In this document: positions 27,090 to 36,206 of the stretch, in pieces
Numbering within the stretch: position 1 is the first letter of the stretch
Layout of the letters: every line of letters begins with the position of its first letter
Assembly: GCA_030427385.1 (NCBI GenBank)
Contig: JAUHWR010000001.1
Span: forward strand, 1 to 64,000
DNA from: Alphaproteobacteria bacterium
GTDB lineage: Bacteria; Pseudomonadota; Alphaproteobacteria; Micavibrionales; Micavibrionaceae
DNA: 64,000 nucleotides
Direction: 5' to 3'
Notes under the pieces: model-generated
Database searches by the model: none
Seen by the model: only the letters and a program-made list of their open reading frames with translations
Told to the model about the DNA's origin: nothing
Position numbers and translations under genes: made by a program

Positions 27090-27836
27090 ATGACGAAACG
27101 TCAAAACACACAGAAAGGTTTCACACTTGTGGAACTTGCGATTGTTCTGGTGATTGTCGGCCTATTGATTGCCGGTATTCTAAAAGGACAAGAATTAATT
27201 ACAAACGCACAGGTCACATCGACCATCCAACAAATGGAAGCCATTAGTGGTGCGATTAATACGTTTAAACAAAACTATGGCTCTTACCCGGGCGATATGG
27301 CAAATGCAGTAAATCGTTTGTCTAATTGCGCTGCACCATGTGCAGATGGTAACGGCGATTCAGATATTGAGCTTGCTGTTGGTGCTGCTGGTGCGTTAGG
27401 AGACGAGGCAAATAATGTATTTTTGCATATGTCTGCTGCCGATCTGATTACAAATATGGATGGAACTAATGTATATGCATTTGGTCAAGCGTTACCATTA
27501 GCCGCTATTGGTGGCGGTTATAAAATGGGTCAAGTTGGCGGTGCAGGTATAGGAAACCCTGTAGGCTTTACTGCAGCCGACTTCAGATCTGGTAAATATT
27601 TGTTAGTTGTTGCCGCGCCTAACGTTGCTGCCAATGCCGCTGGTGCTGGTGTTTTAACACCTACACAAGGCGGACGTATTGATAGAACATTGGATGATGG
27701 TACGCCAAATTCAGGTTCTGTGATTGCAAGTACAAATTGTCAAGCTGCTGCTACTGGTGGTGGTACTGGTCAGGAATATGATCAAAATGCTGCAAACAAT
27801 GTTGAGTGTGTTGTTGCATTCCGTATGCCAAACTAA
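27090..27836 (+). CDS. Type IV prepilin, probable major pilin
   Basis: The 248-residue precursor has a short leader ending in KG, cleaved at G10 before F11, and the classic pilin helix FTLVELAIVLVIVGLLIAG with Glu at mature position +5. The globular part has the YGSYPGDMANA block, is rich in Ala and Gly, and contains a pair of cysteines in NCAAPCADGNG and two more near the C-terminus, so disulfides are likely. It has its own promoter, a good Shine-Dalgarno site (GGAG) and a strong terminator, which together suggest high expression. A peptidase other than the truncated one in this locus must process it. The next gene is a paralogue. Confidence 0.93.
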   Translation: MTKRQNTQKGFTLVELAIVLVIVGLLIAGILKGQELITNAQVTSTIQQMEAISGAINTFKQNYGSYPGDMANAVNRLSNCAAPCADGNGDSDIELAVGAAGALGDEANNVFLHMSAADLITNMDGTNVYAFGQALPLAAIGGGYKMGQVGGAGIGNPVGFTAADFRSGKYLLVVAAPNVAANAAGAGVLTPTQGGRIDRTLDDGTPNSGSVIASTNCQAAATGGGTGQEYDQNAANNVECVVAFRMPN

Positions 27837-27853
27837 TTTTACTAATTATCTAG

Positions 27854-27882
27854 AAAACCCCCGCTATATGCGGGGGTTTTTT
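27854..27882 (+). terminator. Terminator after the first prepilin gene
   Basis: A perfect 11-bp stem with a TATAT loop (27854-27864 with 27870-27880) and a run of six T residues. It separates the two prepilin genes into independent transcripts. Confidence 0.92.
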
Positions 27883-27903
27883 ATATCTTAATATTAATCA
27901 TGC

Positions 27904-27914
27904 TATGGTATAAT
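27904..27914 (+). promoter_or_regulatory. Extended -10 promoter of the second prepilin gene
   Basis: TGGTATAAT (27906-27914) is a perfect extended -10 element placed just after the preceding terminator and about 27 bases before the ATG at 27941. No good -35 is visible, which is normal for extended -10 promoters. Confidence 0.55.
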
Positions 27915-27940
27915 TTTTGTATGAAGAGAGACAGGATGAG

Positions 27941-28669
27941 ATGAGTCAAAGAGATCATAAACAAAACGGATTTACGCTGGTGGAAATGGCTTTAGTCATG
28001 GTGATCGTTGGTATCATTATTGCGGGTATTATAAAAGCGCAGGAATTGATTGAGAATTCGCAAGTGACCTCTACGATTAGCGAACTGGAAAATATCACAG
28101 CGGCGGTCAAATCGTTTAAAGATACCTACGGTAATTATCCGGGGGACATGTCGAATGCGATGTTCCGCATTCCCGCATGTAATGGAATAACGTGTAATAA
28201 CGGGAACGGCGATGGCATCATTAATGTCGTCATCGGGGCGGCAATGACGACAACGGATGAGGCGAGTTATTTTTTTGGGCAATTACGCGCAGCTGATTTT
28301 CTGACGAATTATGATGGCCAAAACAACCCGCGCTTCGGTAATGCATTTCCATCTGCCCCTGTTGGCGGCGGATATATGATTGGTAATACATTGGCGGGCG
28401 CGCCGATTGGGTTTGATCCTGCGGAAATGCGCGGGGGGCATTATTTGTTGATCGTGGCGCAAAATGAAAATGTAGGCGCTACTACCGGTATTTTGCGCCC
28501 TTCACAGGCGGAAACGATTGACCGTTTAGTCGATAATGCCTTGCCCGAAAGTGGACGTGTGATTGCACAAAATACAGGTGGCAGCTGTCGTACAGGGGGC
28601 GCGCCGATCCAATATGCAGAAAATCAGGATCGCCAATCATGTGTCATTGCGTATAAATTGCCGAACTAA
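27941..28669 (+). CDS. Second type IV prepilin, paralogue of the first
   Basis: With the ATG at 27941 the precursor has 242 residues and a nine-residue leader MSQRDHKQNG ending at the cleaved Gly, followed by FTLVEMALVMVIVGIIIAG with Glu at +5. The globular domain matches its neighbour in blocks (YGNYPGDMSNA; PVGGGYMIG; GGHYLLIVA) but is clearly diverged. It keeps the cysteine pair (CNGITC) and two late cysteines. A TTG at 27917 would add eight residues and is less likely, because GGA precedes the ATG at a fair distance. It could be a minor or alternative pilin. Confidence 0.92.
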   Translation: MSQRDHKQNGFTLVEMALVMVIVGIIIAGIIKAQELIENSQVTSTISELENITAAVKSFKDTYGNYPGDMSNAMFRIPACNGITCNNGNGDGIINVVIGAAMTTTDEASYFFGQLRAADFLTNYDGQNNPRFGNAFPSAPVGGGYMIGNTLAGAPIGFDPAEMRGGHYLLIVAQNENVGATTGILRPSQAETIDRLVDNALPESGRVIAQNTGGSCRTGGAPIQYAENQDRQSCVIAYKLPN

Positions 28670-28712
28670 ACTTAGTTTAATGTGGCTTACCGGCTGTTTT
28701 AAAAAAGCTACT

Positions 28713-29465
28713 TTATTTTTTATTCTGCGCGACTTTGGCGATGGAGCTTAATAAATCCATAGGCAATGGCAATAGGATGGTATTACCCTTCGCATTCACG
28801 AATTCATTCATGGTTCCCAAATAACGTAATTGCATGGTTTCAGGACGTTGAGCGAGGATCTTAGCGGCTTCGTCCAATTGTTGAGCGGCTTGGAATTCAC
28901 CCTCTGCATTGATAATTTTGGCGCGTCGCTCCCGTTCGGCCTCCGCCTGTTTGGCAATGGCACGGATCATGGATGGGTCAATATCAACCTGTTTAATTTC
29001 GACATTGGCAATTTTGATGCCCCAGCCATGTGCCTGATGATCCAGTAATTCCTGTAAATCCTTACTAATTTGATCGCGGTTGGACAACATGTCATCCAGT
29101 TCATGTTTACCAAGGATAGAGCGAAGGGTTGTTTGTGCCAGTTGTGATGTAGCATATAGGAAATCCTCAACGGCATTAATGGCATTACCGGGGTCAATCA
29201 CGCGGTAATAGACAACGGCGCTGACGCGTACAGAGACATTATCACGTGAAATGACATCCTGCGGGGGGACATCTTCGGTACGAACGCGCATATCCACTTT
29301 AATCAGTTGCTGGAGGCCGGGAATGATAAAACGTAGGCCGGGGCCGATAATACCTGTGAATTTTCCAAGCGTATATACGGCGCCGCGTTCATATTCTTGG
29401 ATAATTTTGATAGAGGCAAATAATATAACGCCGATCAGTACGATTACTGGAATTAAAAAAGCCAT
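28713..29465 (-). CDS. Slipin, SPFH/stomatin family membrane protein
   Basis: The 250-residue protein has an N-terminal membrane hairpin (about 3-22), then the SPFH domain with YERGAVYTLGKFTGIIGPGL and RTEDVPPQDVISRDNVSV, and a helical C-terminal segment rich in Ala/Glu (AEAERERRAKIINAEGE). Slipins oligomerise in membrane microdomains. They are commonly encoded beside NfeD, a membrane protein with an OB fold, but no NfeD gene is next to this one. It is divergent from radA with 63 bp between the starts. Confidence 0.9.
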   Translation of the reverse strand: MAFLIPVIVLIGVILFASIKIIQEYERGAVYTLGKFTGIIGPGLRFIIPGLQQLIKVDMRVRTEDVPPQDVISRDNVSVRVSAVVYYRVIDPGNAINAVEDFLYATSQLAQTTLRSILGKHELDDMLSNRDQISKDLQELLDHQAHGWGIKIANVEIKQVDIDPSMIRAIAKQAEAERERRAKIINAEGEFQAAQQLDEAAKILAQRPETMQLRYLGTMNEFVNAKGNTILLPLPMDLLSSIAKVAQNKK

Positions 29466-29528
29466 GAAACTCTCCGTCTATGTGAATTAATCTTTGCCTA
29501 TTTTAAACATGAATGCTTCTATAGTGCT

Positions 29529-30896
29529 ATGGTTAAATCTTCAAAAGCTTCTTATGTTTGTCAATCTTGCGGTGCGGTAACGATGCGCTGGGCGGGAAAG
29601 TGCGAATCTTGCAATGAATGGAATACCATCATTGAAGAAGCCGGAGATGCCGCTATCCCCAAAGGTTTAAGTGTGGTCAAAGGTACACGCGGTCAAGGCC
29701 GTTTGGAAATTCAGGATTTGCAAACGAAATCAAAGCCATTACCACGCCAGAAAACAGGCATGGGCGAATTAGACCGCGTGACAGGCGGCGGATTAGTACC
29801 GGGCGCGGCAATTTTAATTGGCGGTGATCCGGGAATTGGTAAATCCACATTGCTATTACAAGCGGTCTGTAAGATGGCGCGTCAGGGGAAGGCGTGTCTT
29901 TATGTCTCCGGCGAAGAGGCGGTGGATCAAATCCGCATGCGCGCCGAGCGTTTGGGATTGTCGGATACTAATATTTCTTTGGCGGCGTCCTCCAGTATTC
30001 GCGATATTTTAAGCGCCATAGATAACGGCGTAGATATGGTGGTAATTGATTCCATTCAAACCATGTTTGTAGATAATATTGATAGTGCGCCAGGAACAGT
30101 GACACAGGTGCGAACATCTGCCCTTGAGCTTATACGCGCCACCAAGAAAAAGAATATAATCCTATTTTTAGTAGGGCATGTGACCAAAGATGGGCAAATT
30201 GCGGGGCCGCGTGTATTGGAGCATATGGTTGACACCGTTTTATATTTTGAGGGGGATCGAGGGCATCAATTCCGCATTTTACGTGCCGTCAAAAATCGCT
30301 TTGGCCCTACGGATGAAATCGGCGTGTTTGAAATGGTGGAAAAAGGGTTGGATGAAGTTGCCAATCCGTCTGCGTTATTTCTCTCTCAAAATCAGGAAAA
30401 TATTCCTGGAAATTCGGTTTTTGCAGGGATGGAAGGCACGCGCCCGATCTTGGTCGAAGTTCAGGGTTTGGCGGCCTCCACAGCATATGGCACGCCGCGC
30501 CGTTCCGTTGTGGGGTGGGATTCAAATCGTCTGGCAATGATTTTGGCGGTATTAGAGGCGCGCTGCGGATTAAATTTTTCAGGTTATGACGTGTTCTTAA
30601 ATATGGCGGGCGGCATCCGAGTTTCGGAACCCGCCGCGGATTTGGCGGTGGCGGCATCATTAATGAGCGCGCTGACCAATAAAACTTTGCCTGCCAATAC
30701 CATTTTATTCGGCGAAATCGGGTTAAGCGGTGAAGTGCGCGCCGCCCCGCAAACGGATTTAAGGTTGAAAGAGGCCGAAAAGCTAGGTTTTAAAACGGCA
30801 ATTATTCCGGCCGGATCGAAAATAAAATCTGACGGCAATCTTAAGTTAGAAAAAATAAAACATGTGCAGGATTTGATCGCGCTGATGGGGGGATAA
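29529..30896 (+). CDS. radA: DNA repair protein RadA
   Basis: RadA (Sms) is a RecA-like hexameric helicase that extends recombination intermediates. The 455 residues show the N-terminal zinc finger (C11, C14, C25, C28), Walker A GGDPGIGKST with K105, the RadA-specific KNRFG motif in the middle, and a C-terminal Lon-protease-like domain (GLSGEVRAAPQTDLRLKEA). Length and motifs are standard. It starts the run radA-cvpA-purF-SDR, an arrangement often found in alphaproteobacteria. Confidence 0.96.
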   Translation: MVKSSKASYVCQSCGAVTMRWAGKCESCNEWNTIIEEAGDAAIPKGLSVVKGTRGQGRLEIQDLQTKSKPLPRQKTGMGELDRVTGGGLVPGAAILIGGDPGIGKSTLLLQAVCKMARQGKACLYVSGEEAVDQIRMRAERLGLSDTNISLAASSSIRDILSAIDNGVDMVVIDSIQTMFVDNIDSAPGTVTQVRTSALELIRATKKKNIILFLVGHVTKDGQIAGPRVLEHMVDTVLYFEGDRGHQFRILRAVKNRFGPTDEIGVFEMVEKGLDEVANPSALFLSQNQENIPGNSVFAGMEGTRPILVEVQGLAASTAYGTPRRSVVGWDSNRLAMILAVLEARCGLNFSGYDVFLNMAGGIRVSEPAADLAVAASLMSALTNKTLPANTILFGEIGLSGEVRAAPQTDLRLKEAEKLGFKTAIIPAGSKIKSDGNLKLEKIKHVQDLIALMGG

Positions 30897-30966
30897 TCTC
30901 TTTACCTTAAACCTTGCGTTTTAAGTAGAATTTTTCTAAAACTAGATCTTAAAAACTGAAAGTTAT

Positions 30967-31695
30967 TTGATGCTATTCGATCTTTTGATCTGCGCTGTTG
31001 TTTTGATCTCTGCACTCGTTGCTTTTTTCCGCGGATTCATTCGTGAAGTTTTGACCATTTTGGGGGTGGTTGGCGGCCTGTTTACCGCATATGTATTCGG
31101 CGATGAATTAGCGCCCTTATATAGCGAGTTGATGGGCGTTACAACTGCACCCGAGGGGGAAGAAGCGGAGAAATTTTTAGGAATATTACCCTATGATGTT
31201 TTGGCGGATATTTTGGGTTATGCAACCATCTTTTTGTTTGTTGTTATTTTTCTGGGTATCTTTAGCTATTACCTGAGTAAGTTTATTGAGAGTGTGGGCA
31301 TGGGTATGGTTGACCGCACTTTGGGCGTTGCCTTTGGGATTGCCCGCGGGGTTATTTTGCTCGGTGTTATTTATTTGCCTGTTCATATGTTTGTCGAAAA
31401 GGATGAAAAAGCCGAGTGGTTTGCCGAAAGCCGTCTGCAGGTTTACATCGAATGGACCGCGGATTGGTTAATGGGCTTTTTACCGGAAGACTTCGTTGAA
31501 GAAGGGGCGCAAGATAAGGTTGATCAAACCCGTGAGACGCTAAAAGCATTGGAAATTTTACCCGAAGCACAAAAAATGATGAGCACGGGACGGAATAATC
31601 CCGAAAGCGGTTATGATGAATCTCAACGTAACTCGCTTGAAAAATTAATTGAACAAGAAGAAGCCGCGCCAGAAGCGGGAGTTGATGATGAATAA
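30967..31695 (+). CDS. cvpA: CvpA family membrane protein
   Basis: The 242-residue protein has four membrane helices in the first 150 residues, starting LFDLLICAVVLISALVAFFRGF, the CvpA signature, and GMVDRTLGVAFGIARG further on. A cytoplasmic acidic tail follows. CvpA is linked to colicin V production, envelope homeostasis and purine genes in E. coli, where it is cotranscribed with purF. Here its stop overlaps the start of purF, which fits that coupling. Its biochemical role is not settled. Confidence 0.9.
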   Translation: MMLFDLLICAVVLISALVAFFRGFIREVLTILGVVGGLFTAYVFGDELAPLYSELMGVTTAPEGEEAEKFLGILPYDVLADILGYATIFLFVVIFLGIFSYYLSKFIESVGMGMVDRTLGVAFGIARGVILLGVIYLPVHMFVEKDEKAEWFAESRLQVYIEWTADWLMGFLPEDFVEEGAQDKVDQTRETLKALEILPEAQKMMSTGRNNPESGYDESQRNSLEKLIEQEEAAPEAGVDDE

Positions 31696-33145
31696 CAATA
31701 TGGATGACATGGACACAGATAAATTCCATGATGAATGTGGTGTTTTTGGTGTCTATAACCATGATTCTGCGGCGGCACTTGTGGCACTTGGGTTACATGC
31801 TTTGCAACATCGCGGTCAGGATGCCTGCGGAATTGTAACGTATGATGGCATTAGATTTCATTCCAAACGTGCCTTGGGATTGGTGGATCAGACCTTTAGC
31901 AAGAAAGATATTATTGGCAATTTACCGGGGCGCGCCGGAATTGGGCATAACCGTTATGCGACCTCCGGCGGCGCGGAACTACGGAACGTGCAGCCGCTTT
32001 ATGCCGATTTGGCGTTTGGCGGCTTTGCGTTGGCGCATAATGGGAATTTGACGAATGTGAATAAGCTGCGCACCGAATTGGTTGAAGACGGCGCCATTTT
32101 CCAATCCAGCAGCGACACAGAAACAGTTATTCATTTAATGGCCACCCAAAAGGGGCAACGCGTTGTTGACCGTTTAACCTATGCCTTGCAACATATTAAG
32201 GGCGGGTATTCTTTGATCGCGCTGGCGGAAGATAAGATGATTGGGCTGCGTGATCCGCATGGAATTCGCCCCCTATTATTAGGTAAGTTTGAGGGCGCTT
32301 ATATTTTGGCATCGGAGACCTGCGCATTTGATATTATTGGGGCCACATTGGTGCGCGATATTGAACCGGGAGAAATGGTAATAATATCCGAAGAGGGCGT
32401 GCAAAGCATGCGACCCTTCGCGGAAAAAGTTGGATCGCGATTTTGCGTGTTTGAATATGTATATTTTGCACGTCCTGATTCCATATTGGAGGGACATTCA
32501 GTTTATGAGAAAAGAAAACAGATCGGTGTCGAGCTTGCTAAAGAAGCGCCCTGCGAGGATGCCGATGTAATTGTTCCCGTGCCGGATGGCGGCGTGCCAA
32601 GTGCGATCGGATATGCCCAACAAAGCGGTGTGCCGTTTGAGCTGGGGATTATTCGTAACCATTATGTCGGACGGACATTCATTGAACCGGAACAAAAAAT
32701 TCGTAATTTGGGCGTGCGCCTGAAGCATAATGCCAATCGTGAAATGATTGAGGGCAAAAATGTAGTATTGGTTGATGATTCCATCGTACGCGGGACGACT
32801 TCGCGTAAAATCGTTGAAATGATGAGAAGCGCAGGTGCCAAAAGCGTGCATATGCGCGTGAGCTCGCCGCCGACTAAATATCCTTGTTTTTATGGTGTGA
32901 ATACACCTTCCGAGGATGAATTACTCGCGCATAATAGCAGTGTAGAGGAAATTGGTAAATTGATCGGCGTTGATAGTCTGGCCTATGTGTCTTTAGATGG
33001 ATTATATCGTGCCATGAATATAGAAAGCGGCCGCGATGCGCAAAATCCGGTTTATTGCGATGCTTGTTTTTCCGGTGATTATGCGGTGGAATTGGTTGAT
33101 CGTGAAATTCGTAATTGCGCCGGTAATATACTTAAGGCGGTTTAA
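31688..33145 (+). CDS. purF: Amidophosphoribosyltransferase
   Basis: PurF makes 5-phosphoribosylamine from PRPP and glutamine, the first step of purine synthesis. The protein has a short propeptide, MNNNMDDMDTDKFHDE, ahead of the catalytic cysteine in CGVFGVYNHDS, so cleavage is needed to expose it. The glutaminase domain follows with GIGHNRYATSG and SDTETVIHLM, then the PRPP site VVLVDDSIVRGTT. I chose the ATG at 31688 because GGGAG is six bases upstream; the ATG one codon earlier is also possible and the longer TTG frame at 31649 is not. It overlaps the end of cvpA by eight bases. Confidence 0.95.
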   Translation: MNNNMDDMDTDKFHDECGVFGVYNHDSAAALVALGLHALQHRGQDACGIVTYDGIRFHSKRALGLVDQTFSKKDIIGNLPGRAGIGHNRYATSGGAELRNVQPLYADLAFGGFALAHNGNLTNVNKLRTELVEDGAIFQSSSDTETVIHLMATQKGQRVVDRLTYALQHIKGGYSLIALAEDKMIGLRDPHGIRPLLLGKFEGAYILASETCAFDIIGATLVRDIEPGEMVIISEEGVQSMRPFAEKVGSRFCVFEYVYFARPDSILEGHSVYEKRKQIGVELAKEAPCEDADVIVPVPDGGVPSAIGYAQQSGVPFELGIIRNHYVGRTFIEPEQKIRNLGVRLKHNANREMIEGKNVVLVDDSIVRGTTSRKIVEMMRSAGAKSVHMRVSSPPTKYPCFYGVNTPSEDELLAHNSSVEEIGKLIGVDSLAYVSLDGLYRAMNIESGRDAQNPVYCDACFSGDYAVELVDREIRNCAGNILKAV

Positions 33146-33147
33146 TT

Positions 33148-33807
33148 TTGGATAAAAAAGTAGCACTCATAACAGGCGCATCACGCGGGATCGGACGGGC
33201 AATCGCGCTTCGTTTGGCAAAGGAAAATATTCACATTGTAGCGCTGGCGCGTACCATTGGCGCGTTAGAAAGCCTGGATGATGAGATCACATCAAATGGC
33301 GGCAGTTGTACGCTTATTCCGCAGGATTTAAAAAAACTAGATCAGTTGGAAAGCATTGGCCCCGCCTTAGCGGAGAAATTGGGACGGCTGGATATATTTA
33401 TAGCCAATGCCGGTCTGTTGGGAACATTGGGCCCCATCGCCCATGCTTCCCCCAAAGAAGTCGAGATGATATTCAAGGTCAATGTTCTGGCGAACCAGCA
33501 ATTATTACGCAGCCTTGATCCGCTCCTGCGTGCGTCGGATGCAGGGCGCGTTATTACACTTTTAACCAGTCCGGAGGTAGTGAACGGGTGTGCCTATTGG
33601 GGGCTGTATGGGGCGAGTAAAGCAGCATTAAGTAGTTTTACCAATGCTTATGCGGATGAGACAAAGCAAACAAACATTAAGGTTGTGGGATATAATCCAG
33701 GCGCCGTGCGCACCAAAATGCGCGCGCAGGCAATGCCGGGTGAGGACCCAATGACTCTTCCAACGCCTGAACAGACGGCGGAAGAGATTTGGAATTTATT
33801 AGCTTGA
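33148..33807 (+). CDS. Short-chain dehydrogenase/reductase
   Basis: The 219-residue Rossmann oxidoreductase has the TGASRGIG cofactor motif, NAG in IANAGLLG, a catalytic Ser in LLTSPEV and the YxxxK pair in YGASKAAL. Substrate cannot be told. The start is a TTG two bases after the purF stop, with AAGG upstream. This SDR after purF is a repeated alphaproteobacterial neighbourhood, so a fixed but undefined link with the operon is likely. Confidence 0.9.
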   Translation: MDKKVALITGASRGIGRAIALRLAKENIHIVALARTIGALESLDDEITSNGGSCTLIPQDLKKLDQLESIGPALAEKLGRLDIFIANAGLLGTLGPIAHASPKEVEMIFKVNVLANQQLLRSLDPLLRASDAGRVITLLTSPEVVNGCAYWGLYGASKAALSSFTNAYADETKQTNIKVVGYNPGAVRTKMRAQAMPGEDPMTLPTPEQTAEEIWNLLA

Positions 33808-33815
33808 TGAGTATC

Positions 33816-34670
33816 TTAAGCGGCTTTTTTAGCAGCTTTTGATTTACTTGTATTGGCAGGTTTTGCCGTTGTGGTTTCATTAATAATCGTGCGAGTTGGG
33901 AAGGGAATGGTGATACCATTTTTATCCAGAGCTTCTTTGATTGCTTTGGTTAAGTCCCATTTTAATGCCCAGTAATCAGATGATTTACACCAGAAACGCG
34001 CTTTCAGATCCACAGACGATGCGCCCATTCCCGCGGTCATAACGGTTGGTTTTTTATCTTCGCTGGTTACTAATCTTTCTTCATCATCTAACACTTTTTG
34101 CACAATTTTGATGGCTTTGCCGATATCATCGTTATAGCTGATGCCAAAATCAATATCCATGCGGCGTTGTAAATTGCGGGAATAGTTATAGATATTTGAT
34201 CCCCAGATACTGCTGTTCGGGGCAAAAATATAGACGTTGTCCGGTGTTGAAAGCTCGGTGCCGAATAAGCCTAACGATTTTACTGTGCCGCCATTACCGC
34301 CAAAGTCGATGTAATCACCGACATTAAACGGGCGTAGGACAAGCATCATAACGCCCGCCGCAATATTTGAAAGTGTCCCTTGTAATGCAAGACCAATTGC
34401 CAAACCGGCTGCACCCAGTACGGCAATTAAAGACGCCGTTTCGACGCCAAATTGACCAAGGACAATGACACCAGCGAAGGCAAAAACGGCATATTTGGCA
34501 AACCCGCCGAGGAAGCTGGAAATAGTTTCATCCAAGCGAGCGGCTCTATTGATTGCTTTTTGTAAATATTTTCCGATGATCCAGCCAGCACCCAAAATTA
34601 ATATACCGGAAAGAAGACGCATTCCGTATTCCAGGAACACATCCATATTTATTGTCATATCCATCATCAC
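33816..34670 (-). CDS. Small-conductance mechanosensitive channel, MscS family
   Basis: The 284-residue channel has three membrane helices in the first 125 residues. The third carries the pore sequence GLAIGLALQGTLSNIAAGVM, and the beta domain follows with RPFNVGDYI. It opens when membrane tension rises in osmotic downshock. The length matches the basic MscS type. The C-terminus ends in a Lys/Ala-rich tail (SKSKAAKKAA) that is not part of the family core. The gene converges on the SDR gene with eight bases between stops. Confidence 0.92.
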   Translation of the reverse strand: MMMDMTINMDVFLEYGMRLLSGILILGAGWIIGKYLQKAINRAARLDETISSFLGGFAKYAVFAFAGVIVLGQFGVETASLIAVLGAAGLAIGLALQGTLSNIAAGVMMLVLRPFNVGDYIDFGGNGGTVKSLGLFGTELSTPDNVYIFAPNSSIWGSNIYNYSRNLQRRMDIDFGISYNDDIGKAIKIVQKVLDDEERLVTSEDKKPTVMTAGMGASSVDLKARFWCKSSDYWALKWDLTKAIKEALDKNGITIPFPTRTIINETTTAKPANTSKSKAAKKAA

Positions 34671-34742
34671 TATCCTTGTCTTAGTATTAAGTCGTAAAAA
34701 AAGAAGATAAGTATTTTTACAAGGCAGCGCAAGGGGGAGATG

Positions 34743-35927
34743 TCAAATGACTTTTTCCAGACGTTTTAAGGCTTCGGCCAGTTTTGCTTCCGAGCAAGCA
34801 AAGCATAGTCGTACATAGCTTCGGCTGCTTTTGCCAAAGGCACAGCCGGGGGCAAGGCTGAGGGCGACATCATCAATCAGTTCGCGGCAAAAGGCCATGC
34901 AGTCAGGTTTATTTTTATGCGTAAAGAAAGCATAGAAAGTGGCGCTGATATCCGGGCAGTCAAGTTGAGGGTGTTTGGCGAAAAACTCAATTAAAGTTTG
35001 GCGGTTTTTCGCCCATAGCGCCAATTGTTCCTGAATAAAATGCTCCCCGTCTTTTAATGCGGCGCCGCCGGCGAGTTGAATGAAGCTGGCGGGTCCCATA
35101 TTATCATAGAGTGCGATATCACGAATGACGTCTTCGGCGTAAGTCGGGCCGACTAACCAGCCGAGACGCCAACCGGTCATCGCATATGATTTTGAAAAGC
35201 TGTTGACGGTATATAATTTATCATCAGGTAGCGCATGTTCCAAAAAGCTGGGGGCATGGGCACCATCATAAACGATACGTCCATAGACTTCATCTGCAAT
35301 GATCCAGATATTTTTTTGACGGGCAAATTCAAGAACGGCTTTGATTTCGTCATGGCTCATTACCCATCCCGTTGGATTTGAGGGGGTCACAATCAGAATA
35401 GCCTTGGTTTTGGGCGTGACAGCGGCAAATAACTTTTCCAAATCCAGATGCCATTGATTATCTTTCATCTCCAAAGAAACTTGATTGACCTTGGCGCGGG
35501 AGACTTCTGCGGCGCCTAGTAAGTTTTTCCAGATTGGGGTCAGTGCCAAAATCTCATCATTTACATCCAAAATACTGGTTAGTGCCAAATGAATAGCGGT
35601 TGTTCCGGAACCTGTTAAAAATAGACGGTTGGCAGGAATATCAATATTATAGATGCGGTGGTAATAATCGGATAATTCTTGGCGGACTTCGGGAAATCCC
35701 AAAACAGGCGCATAGAATGTTCTACCTTTTTGCATGGCGGCATGGGCGGCATCGCTAATAAAGTCAGGTGTTGCCACGCACCCTTCTCCTTGACCGAGTG
35801 ACAAAATATCAGGTTTTCGCCAGCCATATCGTAGCATTTCAGCCCCGGCATTCGGGGTCAGGTTTTCGAGATCTTCTCTAAATGTGTGAAATGAGGTGGG
35901 CTCATTTTTATTTGCATTCATCAACAT
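34743..35927 (-). CDS. Class I/II aminotransferase (second copy type)
   Basis: The 394-residue PLP enzyme has the lysine motif NSFSKSYAMTGWR, SNPTGWV and ADEVYGR, and a C-terminal RLCFA arginine. It is clearly of the same superfamily as the enzyme at 6.1-7.2 kb but is not a close duplicate. The start MLMNANKNEPTSFHTFRED suggests the aspartate aminotransferase/arylpyruvate group. Substrate unknown. It stands alone on the minus strand. Confidence 0.88.
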   Translation of the reverse strand: MLMNANKNEPTSFHTFREDLENLTPNAGAEMLRYGWRKPDILSLGQGEGCVATPDFISDAAHAAMQKGRTFYAPVLGFPEVRQELSDYYHRIYNIDIPANRLFLTGSGTTAIHLALTSILDVNDEILALTPIWKNLLGAAEVSRAKVNQVSLEMKDNQWHLDLEKLFAAVTPKTKAILIVTPSNPTGWVMSHDEIKAVLEFARQKNIWIIADEVYGRIVYDGAHAPSFLEHALPDDKLYTVNSFSKSYAMTGWRLGWLVGPTYAEDVIRDIALYDNMGPASFIQLAGGAALKDGEHFIQEQLALWAKNRQTLIEFFAKHPQLDCPDISATFYAFFTHKNKPDCMAFCRELIDDVALSLAPGCAFGKSSRSYVRLCFACSEAKLAEALKRLEKVI

Positions 35928-36026
35928 TGATTACAACTTTCTTGTGCCATCCTGCAATAAAAACAGGACGTTATTTTAAATTCCGGGGGTTTTTTTGAAA
36001 AAATGGCGTATGACGCTATGCAGGAA

Positions 36027-36134
36027 TTATGTGCGGGAACGACCCGCCGCACAAGTTGCCGCCGCCGCTGCTTTTTTATATTTCAAAGCAACAAAAGTTA
36101 AAAGCAACGATGTCATCAATAATTCGATCAACAT
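36027..36134 (-). CDS. Possible 35-residue single-helix small protein
   Basis: In the 279-bp gap 35928-36206 a short frame encodes a protein with one hydrophobic helix (LIELLMTSLLLTFVAL), then KYKK, an Ala run and a basic tail. This shape is common among bacterial small membrane proteins. There is no convincing Shine-Dalgarno site and the end overlaps a GTGCGG/CCGCAC hairpin, so the frame could be chance. The rest of the gap shows only a short TCCTG/CAGGA hairpin near 35950. Confidence 0.25.
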   Translation of the reverse strand: MLIELLMTSLLLTFVALKYKKAAAAATCAAGRSRT

Positions 36135-36206
36135 AGTTACAGTTTAGCCATAAAGCGGAAAAGATTGCAAATTTATTTTATAATTGTGTTGATATAAGGC
36201 ATAACC

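Noticed and set aside
31367-31762. 131-residue minus-strand frame opposite cvpA and purF
   Set aside because: It lies over two well-supported genes and shows no family features or start signal.
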